NCBI RefSeq assembly: GCF_000153925.1
Contig: NZ_DS264358.1
Coordinates: forward strand, 145,207 to 209,206
Reading direction: 5' to 3'
Source of the DNA: [Ruminococcus] torques ATCC 27756
GTDB taxonomy: Bacteria; Bacillota; Clostridia; Lachnospirales; Lachnospiraceae
Length of the DNA: 64,000 nucleotides
Shown here piece after piece: positions 40,858 through 48,858 of this stretch (within the stretch, counting starts at the first letter, position 1; each line of letters starts with the position of its first letter). A program made the translations under genes and the position numbers. Under the pieces are notes generated by a model, which saw only the letters and a list, made by a program, of their open reading frames with translations, ran no database searches and was not told where the DNA came from.

Positions 40858-42687
40858 GTCAGTTACATCCTCTTCGATTGCAATGGCAGAGTACACTCTG
40901 GTCAGAGCACCGGAACATCTGGTTTCCAGAAGGGACTTCTCCTGGTTAAAGTCGATATCAAACTGTGTGAAGTGGGTAACTTCGCCGCCCTTTGTGGCAC
41001 CCAGAGAGTAGTCATTCAGGTTCGTAATGATAGCAAGCAGTTTCTTGGTCTTGCTGTCGTCCGTCTTACGGGTCTTGCCCTCAAACTGCTCAGCGGTAAG
41101 AATCTCACCAACGTTAAAAGCAGATGCAAGTTCCGCCTTGGAAGAGTAGATTCTGCGACCATTCATGTCACGAGCCAAAAGCATCACATTAAGCATATGC
41201 GGTGTGATATACATATCTGGTGTACCAGTTCCCTTGTAATTCTCTCTTGCATACAGAACCGCATTGATCATAGCCTCGGCGAGAATATAATTTTCACCAA
41301 AGTTTGCACCTGTATTGGTTCCCTGAAGCTCTTTCTTTGCGGCTTCTACATCTAAATCTGCATGGATGGTGTACAAATCGTCGTCTGTCCAAATAGGTCT
41401 GATTTTATCCGGATCAATTTTACCCTCGTCGCCATCTTCACGACCGTCTCCCAGCATCATTGCGATTGCCAGTTCCTCGTTGAGCATCAAACGATCGATA
41501 TCATAGAGATACTTAACATAATCAAAGTCTGTGATATCAACAATATCGTCACGATGTAACGCATTCTTTACATAAACGGTCTGCGGATCTGTCGTTCTGC
41601 GAACCAATTTGAAGTTTCCAGCCTGTTTCTTCTCTTTACCCTTTTTATAACCTCTGGCACGCAGAGAATCGATACCACGAATATCAGTCTGGCTGGTTCT
41701 GATTCTGGAAATAGGGCTCTTATGTACTTTTCTCATCACATTGGAAATCCAGCCCTGATCATTGGTAATAAGCTCAGGGGCACCTGGACGAACTTCCTGA
41801 TACTCAGGGAAAAGAGCCGTCACATTACCCTCGCCAGCCTGAACAAATCCACCGCTTACCGCATCATGCTGAAAACCATTCTGCTCTGCATAAATCTCAA
41901 GTGCAGTCTGGAAAGTGCCAACCTGACTGGTCTTTGCCATCTTGATAATATCCTCCTGGGCAGAATGAGCCAGAAAGCCACCCGTTTCGTTTTTCTTTTC
42001 ATTGTCAAACACATTATGCTTCATTTCGGTTTTTCCTCCTTTAGAATCATCGTTTTTATCTTCGGGCTTATCCGGTTCCCCGAAAGCCTGTCCGAACATT
42101 GCATAGATTACATTTTTCTGCTTTTCGCTGAGCGTATCAAATATCTGCTCAACTGTTTCTTCATCTTCTTCCGTTTTCTCTTCAGAAGTTTTACCTTCCT
42201 GCGTTTCGGACTTCTCTTCTTTTTCATCCGCAGAATGATAAATCATAATATTCTCATCATATCCAATAATCATGCGATCTTCCGAAGCGTCACCATGCTC
42301 CATGACAGAATCAATGAATGCGCCTGGATTAGCTCCAGCCAGAACAAGGCTCAATTCATAAATAACGCCATGTACTACATTTGCTCCTGCCTGTTTAAGT
42401 TGACCGGCACAAATGGAAAGTGAACGAACATCTCCATGCTTCACTAATTTCTTTGCAGCAAGTCCAGATTCACTGTCATTGAAACTACAATAAGCGTAAA
42501 CACCCTCGTCACGATTTTCCAAAACAGCATGACCGAGCACGCGATTAGGATCGGAATGGGTGTGCCCCCAAACCAGCGGAACGGTTTCTCCATTCTGGTT
42601 TTTAAACGCATCTTTTTTGATGGTTCGACCATCAACACAAAGAAGATCGTTTCTAGTAGCCCAGCCACTAAAATCATATTTCTCCAT
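40849..42687 (-). CDS. Fused prohead protease - HK97-fold major capsid protein
   Basis: 612 aa. Residues 1-~145: prohead protease (FSGWATRNDLLCVDGR, PLVWGHTHSDPNRVLGH with the catalytic His, RSLSICAG with the Ser). Residues ~150-240: acidic delta/scaffold-like linker rich in Glu and Lys. Residues ~240-612: major capsid protein (APELITNDQGWISNVMRKVHKSPISRI, MYITPHMLNVMLLARD). The fusion delivers protease, scaffold and capsid in one chain, so self-processing is expected. Start at 42687 (AAGGAG upstream). Confidence 0.93.
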   Translation of the reverse strand: MEKYDFSGWATRNDLLCVDGRTIKKDAFKNQNGETVPLVWGHTHSDPNRVLGHAVLENRDEGVYAYCSFNDSESGLAAKKLVKHGDVRSLSICAGQLKQAGANVVHGVIYELSLVLAGANPGAFIDSVMEHGDASEDRMIIGYDENIMIYHSADEKEEKSETQEGKTSEEKTEEDEETVEQIFDTLSEKQKNVIYAMFGQAFGEPDKPEDKNDDSKGGKTEMKHNVFDNEKKNETGGFLAHSAQEDIIKMAKTSQVGTFQTALEIYAEQNGFQHDAVSGGFVQAGEGNVTALFPEYQEVRPGAPELITNDQGWISNVMRKVHKSPISRIRTSQTDIRGIDSLRARGYKKGKEKKQAGNFKLVRRTTDPQTVYVKNALHRDDIVDITDFDYVKYLYDIDRLMLNEELAIAMMLGDGREDGDEGKIDPDKIRPIWTDDDLYTIHADLDVEAAKKELQGTNTGANFGENYILAEAMINAVLYARENYKGTGTPDMYITPHMLNVMLLARDMNGRRIYSSKAELASAFNVGEILTAEQFEGKTRKTDDSKTKKLLAIITNLNDYSLGATKGGEVTHFTQFDIDFNQEKSLLETRCSGALTRVYSAIAIEEDVTDLP

Positions 42688-42730
42688 TTTGAAAATCACT
42701 CCTTCTATCAGTATTGTGCGAAAGCTATTT

Positions 42731-43561
42731 CTACTTCCTCCGTTTCCTCTTCTTTACTGCTTTATATTCGGAAGCTATCTTATCAAACTCTTGCTGATAA
42801 AGATCTTCATAAGTGGCATCAAGATTTTCTTTTGCTGCTTTATAAGCTTCCCTTGCAGCGGTAACGGCAGCCTTTAACTCTGCACTAACTTTTTCTCTTT
42901 CTGATTTAGCATTCGCAGAATTATCAGCCCTTTCTTCTTTGGTGTCTTCAGTAATTCGTTTCTTTTTACGACTTGCGGAAGTTCTCACCTCTTCTTTTTC
43001 AGCTTTCGCCTGCTCACTCACCTTAGATTTATCCTCGCTGGCATCATCACGAAGCTTTGCGATTTTCTCATTTCGCTCCGCTACTCGCTTTGCCCTTTCT
43101 TCTTTGGATAACCCGGATGGAATTTCTATTGCCATTAAGCGTTCAATCTCGGTATTCTTCTTTTCATCGATACGCTCTTTCTGGTCTTCTGCTTCTTCTC
43201 CAATATCCTCCAAATCAGATTTTTTACGAGAATCAACCCTACTCCTTCTCGACGAAGATTCCTCGGTAAGCTGAGCATTCAGTTCCTTTAATTTAGCTGA
43301 GATCTGCTCTCGGGTCACCTTGGCTTTTGCTCTCAGCTCAGCAATTTTTTGTTTCCGTTTTTCCTGTTCTTCTTTTACCTTTTCCTTCTTCTTACCAGAA
43401 ATCTCATTTTTTGTATAAGCCCAGACTTTCTTTCCCTCATCATTAAGCTTTGTTGTGGAACGTCGCCCTTTGAGTTCTCTGGTTCTCATATAATATTCAT
43501 GAGCTTTCACTGGGTCGTAATAAGGAGACGCATAGTGTTGAAGAGGTTCGTTAATATCCAT
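42731..43561 (-). CDS. Long coiled-coil head protein with N-terminal HY tag
   Basis: 276 aa, almost entirely charged helix (Lys/Glu/Ala-rich, residues 50-265). Starts MDINEPLQHYASPYYDPVKA followed by ELKGRRS, a tag seen on other head-associated proteins in this phage group and related to the HYG tags at 46680 and 48859. Located between portal and protease-capsid, the slot of a scaffold or minor head protein. Its GG-start overlaps the end of the portal gene by one base. Confidence 0.7.
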   Translation of the reverse strand: MDINEPLQHYASPYYDPVKAHEYYMRTRELKGRRSTTKLNDEGKKVWAYTKNEISGKKKEKVKEEQEKRKQKIAELRAKAKVTREQISAKLKELNAQLTEESSSRRSRVDSRKKSDLEDIGEEAEDQKERIDEKKNTEIERLMAIEIPSGLSKEERAKRVAERNEKIAKLRDDASEDKSKVSEQAKAEKEEVRTSASRKKKRITEDTKEERADNSANAKSEREKVSAELKAAVTAAREAYKAAKENLDATYEDLYQQEFDKIASEYKAVKKRKRRK

Positions 43562-44901
43562 TAGGGCTCCTCCTCATCATCCGAAACATAGCTTCCTATA
43601 ATTTCATCAATCTCCTTTTCAAGACCGTCAAGCAGCTCGTTCACTATGCTGTCATAATCGGCTCCAGCATCACTTTCGTTGGGTTCGACATCGTAACTAC
43701 CATTTGAAGGCTCAGATTTGGCCTCGCTGATATTGCTATTCTTGAGCTCATCAGCTTTTGGATCATCAGACGGTTTCATACCAATAATCTGGCGAATTTC
43801 ATTTGATGTCATAATCTCATTTCTTGTGAATTTGTCAGCAATTTCTGACAGATCAGCTACTGGTACAAGTTTGAAGGGGTCACGGAAGAACAGAATCGAT
43901 TGCTTTTGAGACCTGGCTGTTTTAGTAAGGAACTTACGTTTTAATTCGTCAACGATAGCTGCAATAATCGGTTCGATGGTACGGTTATAATAATTCAACA
44001 TGGTTTTCTCGTCTGCGGAACCATCCAATATACTCTGAGTGATACCCAACTGGCTATAAAGCATACTCGTCAAGTATTCAATCTGCTTCATTAGATTATT
44101 TTCCACAGAACGATTCAACTGTGTGATCCGTTCCGTACCGTCGGTATATGCGATACCATATTTAGAACCGGCCAACTGACGCTCGATCTCGACACGCCTC
44201 TTCTCAGCCTGTTGACGCCTTGCTTCTGTTTTTATTACATAGGGAAGCTGAATAATCAAATCAAGTTTTCCCGAACTGCTTTGCTCATCAACAACATCCA
44301 ACAAATTCAACTTCCTTATCAAACGCTGCATGGTTGAATTGGGCTCGTTAATAACTGCATAAAGCGGATTTTCGATAATTGCTATTGTGTCTTTAGGGAC
44401 TACAATATCTTCCTTTAACCCTGTTCGCTCGTTATAGACCCTCACCTTAACATGACTCGGAAACCATTCCATAATTTTTCCAGTTCTCATCGATTCGATT
44501 TTATACGAACCGGTAATATCCGGATCGTCATCAGTATCTACCGGAACAATCGCTACACATCCTTCATCAAGCATTGACAAAACAATATCTTGAAGAAAAG
44601 CCCTACCAGTCTGATCAATATTGGCTGATAGATTTAAACAATCATTCAATCCCGATGAAATTTTTTCAAGAAATCTTTCCGAATCATCCAAACGAACATG
44701 CTGAATACTGATTGAAGCACAATCCAACGCAATCCGATTATATACAGAAGTAACAATAGATCTCTCATTACCTCTTGTAAGCCTCGGACGATCTGGTCTG
44801 TATGAATATCCAACTCCTATGTCTCTATAGTAACTTGTTGGATCTCTGTTTAAAAAAGCGTTCCAGGCATGTTTAATCCTGGAACCAATTGTAACTTCCA
44901 T
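43561..44901 (-). CDS. Portal protein
   Basis: 446 aa, HK97/SPP1-like portal: dodecameric DNA gate of the capsid. ERSIVTSVYNRIALDCASI near residue 50, central GTERITQLNRSVENNLMKQIEYLTSMLYSQLGIT, and the typical FFRDPFKLVPVADLSEIADKFTRNEIMTSNEIR close to the end. Acidic C-terminus. Confidence 0.93.
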   Translation of the reverse strand: MEVTIGSRIKHAWNAFLNRDPTSYYRDIGVGYSYRPDRPRLTRGNERSIVTSVYNRIALDCASISIQHVRLDDSERFLEKISSGLNDCLNLSANIDQTGRAFLQDIVLSMLDEGCVAIVPVDTDDDPDITGSYKIESMRTGKIMEWFPSHVKVRVYNERTGLKEDIVVPKDTIAIIENPLYAVINEPNSTMQRLIRKLNLLDVVDEQSSSGKLDLIIQLPYVIKTEARRQQAEKRRVEIERQLAGSKYGIAYTDGTERITQLNRSVENNLMKQIEYLTSMLYSQLGITQSILDGSADEKTMLNYYNRTIEPIIAAIVDELKRKFLTKTARSQKQSILFFRDPFKLVPVADLSEIADKFTRNEIMTSNEIRQIIGMKPSDDPKADELKNSNISEAKSEPSNGSYDVEPNESDAGADYDSIVNELLDGLEKEIDEIIGSYVSDDEEEP

Positions 44902-44919
44902 TTTGAATTCGTCACCTCC

Positions 44920-46665
44920 TTATTCAAAAGCATCTCGATTTAATTTAAAAGCAACGAACGCATCCATCATCGCTGCTACGGCATCAATCTTTGCGTCGTA
45001 TCTCTTTTTCAATAATTTTCTATTTCCATTCGTGTCTTCCATGACAATACAATTCCCCATCGCAAAAGTCATAAGTTCTTCATCAAACAGAAGCATCCGC
45101 TCCTCTGAAAGTTTCTTTAACTCTCCCAATGGAACGGATTCTGTTTTAGCTCCCTGTATCACTTTTTCAATTCCAAACGGTCCGTTTTCAGAAGACCATC
45201 GCTCAATAAATTCCTTTGCGTTATACGGGTCATATCCCAGACATCGAACATCGTATCCAAATTCAGTGATATGATTATCCAAGTCCTCATACACTTCCAT
45301 CATATCGAGAACGGTGCCTTCAAGAACAATCAAGCTCCCTTCTTCCATAAACTGATCGTATTTAATTCTCATTGCTGCTGGAAGTTTCATCAGAGTTGAT
45401 GAAGAAATGTAGTTTCTGGTTTTGATTCCAAAAGAACCATTTGATAATGGAAATAAAAATGTAAAAGCACAGAAGTCATCACCTTGTGATAGATCAATGC
45501 CCAAAGAACACGGCATCTGCCAATAACTTCTCTTTTTATGAAGAAGTGTTTCTTCATATGTAAAATAATAGGTATAACCTTCCATCGGTAAACCAAATCT
45601 TTTTGCCAAAATATCGTTTCTCGCGGCGGGAGATTTTTCAGCTCTCTCCACATCAAGCTGATATGTTTCATAGCTTACTGTTTTACCGATATTGGGGTTC
45701 GCCTTCAACCACATATCTGGATTTCCAACTTCATCAATGGAATCCAATTTATACCACCAAATAGACACATGTGGATTAACATACTCCCCTTTGAGGATGT
45801 CTAGTAACTCCATTTTGATGGTATCGCCTGCTCCGTTTCTTACAGTTCCCTCAGAACTCGTAGCAACGATAATGTAGTCATCCAGCTTCGATGCACCTTG
45901 TTCAAGAGCACCAACAACATCTTCTCTCGTGTCTCCTGATAACCACTCGTCCACTGTGGAAATTTTAGGACGTAATCCCTGAAGCTTTGCTATGGACATC
46001 GGTCTTACTTCCAAAAGCGAACCAGTGAGAAAATTCTCAATACCTTTTTTGGTAGAAGCAAGCTTCATTCGCTTCGCTTTAGAACCGGTTGTATTCTGCA
46101 AAGAACCTTCTGTGAGGAACCGGAATAAAGGACCTCGTGATCGAGTAATTGCTGTACGGAATGGCGACATTACTTCATCAGCCTGTTTCATTGTAGGCGC
46201 AGTTGTAACTTGATGTGTTGTAGAAGGATCAATGTTTAATCCATATGACTGAATACATGTGTCATACAAAGATTTTGCAGCACCACGCCCCACAATAAGA
46301 TATTGCTTTTTTATCAATCGCTGCTTAATCCTTTTATTTACATAACGCCCACCATGCCCATCGGAACTTGGCTCCCATACGCTCCTCTCAACAAAGTAAT
46401 ACCATCCATAAACCTGCTCTCCCCATAATTTAAACGAATCAAGCAGATTCAAGTCAGAACCATCCGTCAATGTCAGTTCCGATTCACAATAAGCAATCCA
46501 TCCCTCGACCGCTTGATCGTCGTAATAAATACCTGGATTAGCTATTAAATCATCAACTCGATTCATCTCCATAGAGATTTCTTTGCAAACGGGTATCTCC
46601 CCTCTTATTACGGCATCTCGAAACATGCCGTAGTATTTGGGAACGGCTGTGTTTGATAATGCCAT
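44920..46665 (-). CDS. Terminase large subunit
   Basis: 581 aa DNA-packaging motor and nuclease. ATPase: Walker A-like VGRGAAKS at about residue 125, Walker B STVDEW at about residue 240. Nuclease: GIDLSQGDDF (first acidic cluster), GYDPYN and DAKIDAVAAMMDA near the C-terminus. Directly upstream of portal. Confidence 0.95.
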   Translation of the reverse strand: MALSNTAVPKYYGMFRDAVIRGEIPVCKEISMEMNRVDDLIANPGIYYDDQAVEGWIAYCESELTLTDGSDLNLLDSFKLWGEQVYGWYYFVERSVWEPSSDGHGGRYVNKRIKQRLIKKQYLIVGRGAAKSLYDTCIQSYGLNIDPSTTHQVTTAPTMKQADEVMSPFRTAITRSRGPLFRFLTEGSLQNTTGSKAKRMKLASTKKGIENFLTGSLLEVRPMSIAKLQGLRPKISTVDEWLSGDTREDVVGALEQGASKLDDYIIVATSSEGTVRNGAGDTIKMELLDILKGEYVNPHVSIWWYKLDSIDEVGNPDMWLKANPNIGKTVSYETYQLDVERAEKSPAARNDILAKRFGLPMEGYTYYFTYEETLLHKKRSYWQMPCSLGIDLSQGDDFCAFTFLFPLSNGSFGIKTRNYISSSTLMKLPAAMRIKYDQFMEEGSLIVLEGTVLDMMEVYEDLDNHITEFGYDVRCLGYDPYNAKEFIERWSSENGPFGIEKVIQGAKTESVPLGELKKLSEERMLLFDEELMTFAMGNCIVMEDTNGNRKLLKKRYDAKIDAVAAMMDAFVAFKLNRDAFE

Positions 46666-46679
46666 AATAATTAAATCAC

Positions 46680-47018
46680 CTACTTGCCTGTTGCTTTCTT
46701 AATAGCCGCATCAATACCTTTCGTCATGTATTTTGATACATAATTGGTAGCGGTCTGCTTTGCAGCATTTGTCAGAACATCCTGAACAAATTTTCTTCCA
46801 ACTGAAATTTCTGAACTGGTTAGCTGCTTGTACTGCTTTTCCATCTGGAGACGGTTAATCTTTGAACGAAGTTCTGAATCAGACATCTTTTTTATTTCAT
46901 CAGAACTTTCCGTTTTACCAGCTCTCCCATTCGCTCTTGTAAGCTGTGCTGGTGTCCTACGAACTCCCCATTTCATTCCGAGGATTCCATAATGTTGCAG
47001 CATTTCTTCATCACTCAT
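46680..47018 (-). CDS. Small head protein with HYGILGMKWGVRR tag
   Basis: 112 aa. Residues 9-21 are HYGILGMKWGVRR, a tag that recurs at the N-terminus of assorted head-region proteins in Firmicutes phages. The rest is helical and basic. Overlaps the 47015 gene stop (ATGA). Probably a minor capsid or cargo protein. The tag resembles that of the polymerase candidate at 48859-51606. Confidence 0.7.
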   Translation of the reverse strand: MSDEEMLQHYGILGMKWGVRRTPAQLTRANGRAGKTESSDEIKKMSDSELRSKINRLQMEKQYKQLTSSEISVGRKFVQDVLTNAAKQTATNYVSKYMTKGIDAAIKKATGK

Positions 47019-47563
47019 TTTGAATTTCCCTCCTTTGCAATGTAAGATGTTATTCCATTTGCTTCGTTTCCGGTTTCATAATATGGAACTTCTGTTATCA
47101 CAATGTTTCGCTCAAGAATCTTATTTTCTGTATCCAATGTCTGAGAATCGAACGCTTTCGGTGTTATCTTGTATTCACCATCGTATGATTCATGATCTTC
47201 CGATTTTTCGATATCAATTTCCGCTGCTACATTTAATCGCCATTCCGCTTCAGCAATCATCTTTTCCATTGAGGCTATTACCGCAGAACTCAAAGGGGGA
47301 TCAAATAGCAATTTTACTTTCATATGCATATAAGATTTTACTAACTGTAGCTTTGTTTCATCAGAAATAAATTCTTTCCATGTGGAAGTTTTATCTCGAA
47401 TAGAAAATCCTGATGGCGGACCAACGCCAAGTTGAGTCAAAATCATAAACACCGAATTGATATGCATGATAATATCTGAATCGAAGTGTTCATACTCTTC
47501 TGTAATACCAAGCATTTTTTTTATTGATGTAAGTACGCTTTCCATAATCTCCATAATCTCCAT
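47015..47563 (-). CDS. Head-tail connector-like protein
   Basis: About 182 aa. SIKKMLGITEEYEHFDSDIIMHINSVFMILTQLGVGP followed by SDETKLQLVKSYMHMKVKLLFDPP matches the gp6/gp15-type connector pattern. Start set at 47563 after GAGAGGAGG. Unusually it lies upstream of the terminase instead of after the capsid. Confidence 0.75.
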   Translation of the reverse strand: MEIMEIMESVLTSIKKMLGITEEYEHFDSDIIMHINSVFMILTQLGVGPPSGFSIRDKTSTWKEFISDETKLQLVKSYMHMKVKLLFDPPLSSAVIASMEKMIAEAEWRLNVAAEIDIEKSEDHESYDGEYKITPKAFDSQTLDTENKILERNIVITEVPYYETGNEANGITSYIAKEGNSK

Positions 47564-47576
47564 AACCTCCTCTCCA

Positions 47577-47990
47577 TCAACGTTTCCAGGGACATGTATC
47601 ATTTCTGCTTCGAACAATAGGTTCTGTAATGAGAAGACTTTCGTCTCCGTAATGAATGGCATTATGTGTTGTAAGAATTGTTGAGATGAGATATTCGGGA
47701 TTTAAAAGGAAATCGCTTCTTTTTAAAATATCCTCTACGGAAATTGGATTCATATGATGAATCAATATTTTCCCATATATTTCATGTCCTTCTATTCCAA
47801 GATCGCATCCATTATCTCTCACAATCACAAAATCACGAACTGACTTCCATTCTGTAGACCGATAAAAAATCTGATTCAAATATCGGTCAAATCCAAAAGT
47901 GTCTGTCCCGACAACTCCGCCTAAACGAAGATACTCGTATCGTTCTTTAAAAGTCTTCAATTTTGATAGTTCTGCATATGTCCTAATCAT
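47577..47990 (-). CDS. Phage HNH endonuclease
   Basis: About 137 aa. RDFVIVRDNGCDLG, GKILIHHMNPISVEDIL, then PEYLISTILTTHNAIHYG: the HNH order with tandem His in IHHMNP. HNH proteins next to terminase take part in DNA packaging cleavage in several cos phages. Start MIRTYAELSKL overlaps the end of the small terminase gene. Confidence 0.85.
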   Translation of the reverse strand: MIRTYAELSKLKTFKERYEYLRLGGVVGTDTFGFDRYLNQIFYRSTEWKSVRDFVIVRDNGCDLGIEGHEIYGKILIHHMNPISVEDILKRSDFLLNPEYLISTILTTHNAIHYGDESLLITEPIVRSRNDTCPWKR

Positions 47991-48321
47991 CGTCGTTACC
48001 CTGTCCGCTGTATATACGAAATGCATTGATGGCATCTTTATAGAGATCTTTAATTTCGTCAGTGGAATCAATAGCCCTCACTTTTGCCCTGGCTAAATTA
48101 TTCTCTTCTGCTAGTCGTTCTTGTTCTAGCTTTTCTCTGGAAGATCCTAATTTCAGATAATGCGTAATGACTTGAGAAGAAGCAGTCCCCTCCAGTAATT
48201 GCTTTTCAGCCAAGTCAACAGCCAGAGAAATCATTTGAAGTTCTCTTGCTTCCGGAGTCAAAGCAGGGCGAATCTTTTTGGAAGAGCTTGTCGATTCGGA
48301 ACTCTTTACTTTTCTAGCCAT
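47983..48321 (-). CDS. Probable terminase small subunit
   Basis: 112 aa, helical. RPALTPEARELQMISLAVDLAEKQLLEGTASSQVITHYLKLG is a conserved block in proteins just upstream of HNH and large terminase in gut Firmicutes phages. Acidic C-terminal tail. No classical HTH is obvious, so the call rests mostly on position and family memory. Confidence 0.65.
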   Translation of the reverse strand: MARKVKSSESTSSSKKIRPALTPEARELQMISLAVDLAEKQLLEGTASSQVITHYLKLGSSREKLEQERLAEENNLARAKVRAIDSTDEIKDLYKDAINAFRIYSGQGNDDD

Positions 48322-48605
48322 TTACTGTCTCCTTCCCATGTGTTTTTCAATAGATTCATAAAAGTTTTCTGGCAGTATTTAAAAGAACCCACAAAGCCGA
48401 CTGCAACTTTTTTACCGAAAGGAGAAAAAAGAGTAAAAAGAACCACAGCTTATTACTTAGTCAACCTTATGAGCTCTGTTAAATACTGCCGGAAGGTAAA
48501 AACATTCTCCGAAAAATACCCCCGGGGAATTTTCAAAGACCGCCGCGATGACGGAGGGGGTGCATTTTTTGCGACACCCCCCTATACCATTACACCGCAA
48601 TATGA
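48322..48605. other. Non-coding block before the small terminase: candidate packaging site
   Basis: 284 bases without a credible gene. Contains a perfect 12-bp inverted repeat GGCAGTATTTAA / TTAAATACTGCC (arms about 97 bases apart, 48371-48490) and a GGGGGTG / CACCCCC hairpin (48553-48583). Packaging sites (cos or pac) usually lie just before the small terminase gene. Confidence 0.45.
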
Positions 48606-48848
48606 TTATGTTTTTTGCACAACTTTTTTATAGATATTCCGAAAATCATATTTCAAAATTTCATCAATTGCTCGTTCATTTTCCAACTCATTTTCTTCTT
48701 CTGAAAGTTGATCGGATGTTCTCGCAATTCTTCCAAGATACGAACATGTATGATAACCTTTTTCCTCATCGAACATGAACCATGAAGTGAACTGTTCAAA
48801 TGGATCAAAAGGATTATCAACAGTTGTAAGCATACATTTGCTTGCCAT
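48606..48848 (-). CDS. Conserved phage protein, 80 aa
   Basis: MASKCMLTTVDNPFDPFEQFTSWFMFDEEKGYHTCSYLGRIA: a conserved N-terminal block that commonly follows the polymerase-like gene in this phage group. Glu-rich helical C-terminus ending KYDFRNIYKKVV. Function unknown. AAGGAG ribosome site overlaps the end of the polymerase gene. Confidence 0.7.
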   Translation of the reverse strand: MASKCMLTTVDNPFDPFEQFTSWFMFDEEKGYHTCSYLGRIARTSDQLSEEENELENERAIDEILKYDFRNIYKKVVQKT

Positions 48849-48858
48849 TTTACTTTGT

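Noticed and set aside
48199..48633. 144-codon plus-strand frame over terminase start and non-coding block
   Set aside because: Opposite to all neighbouring genes, no ribosome site, basic random-looking product.
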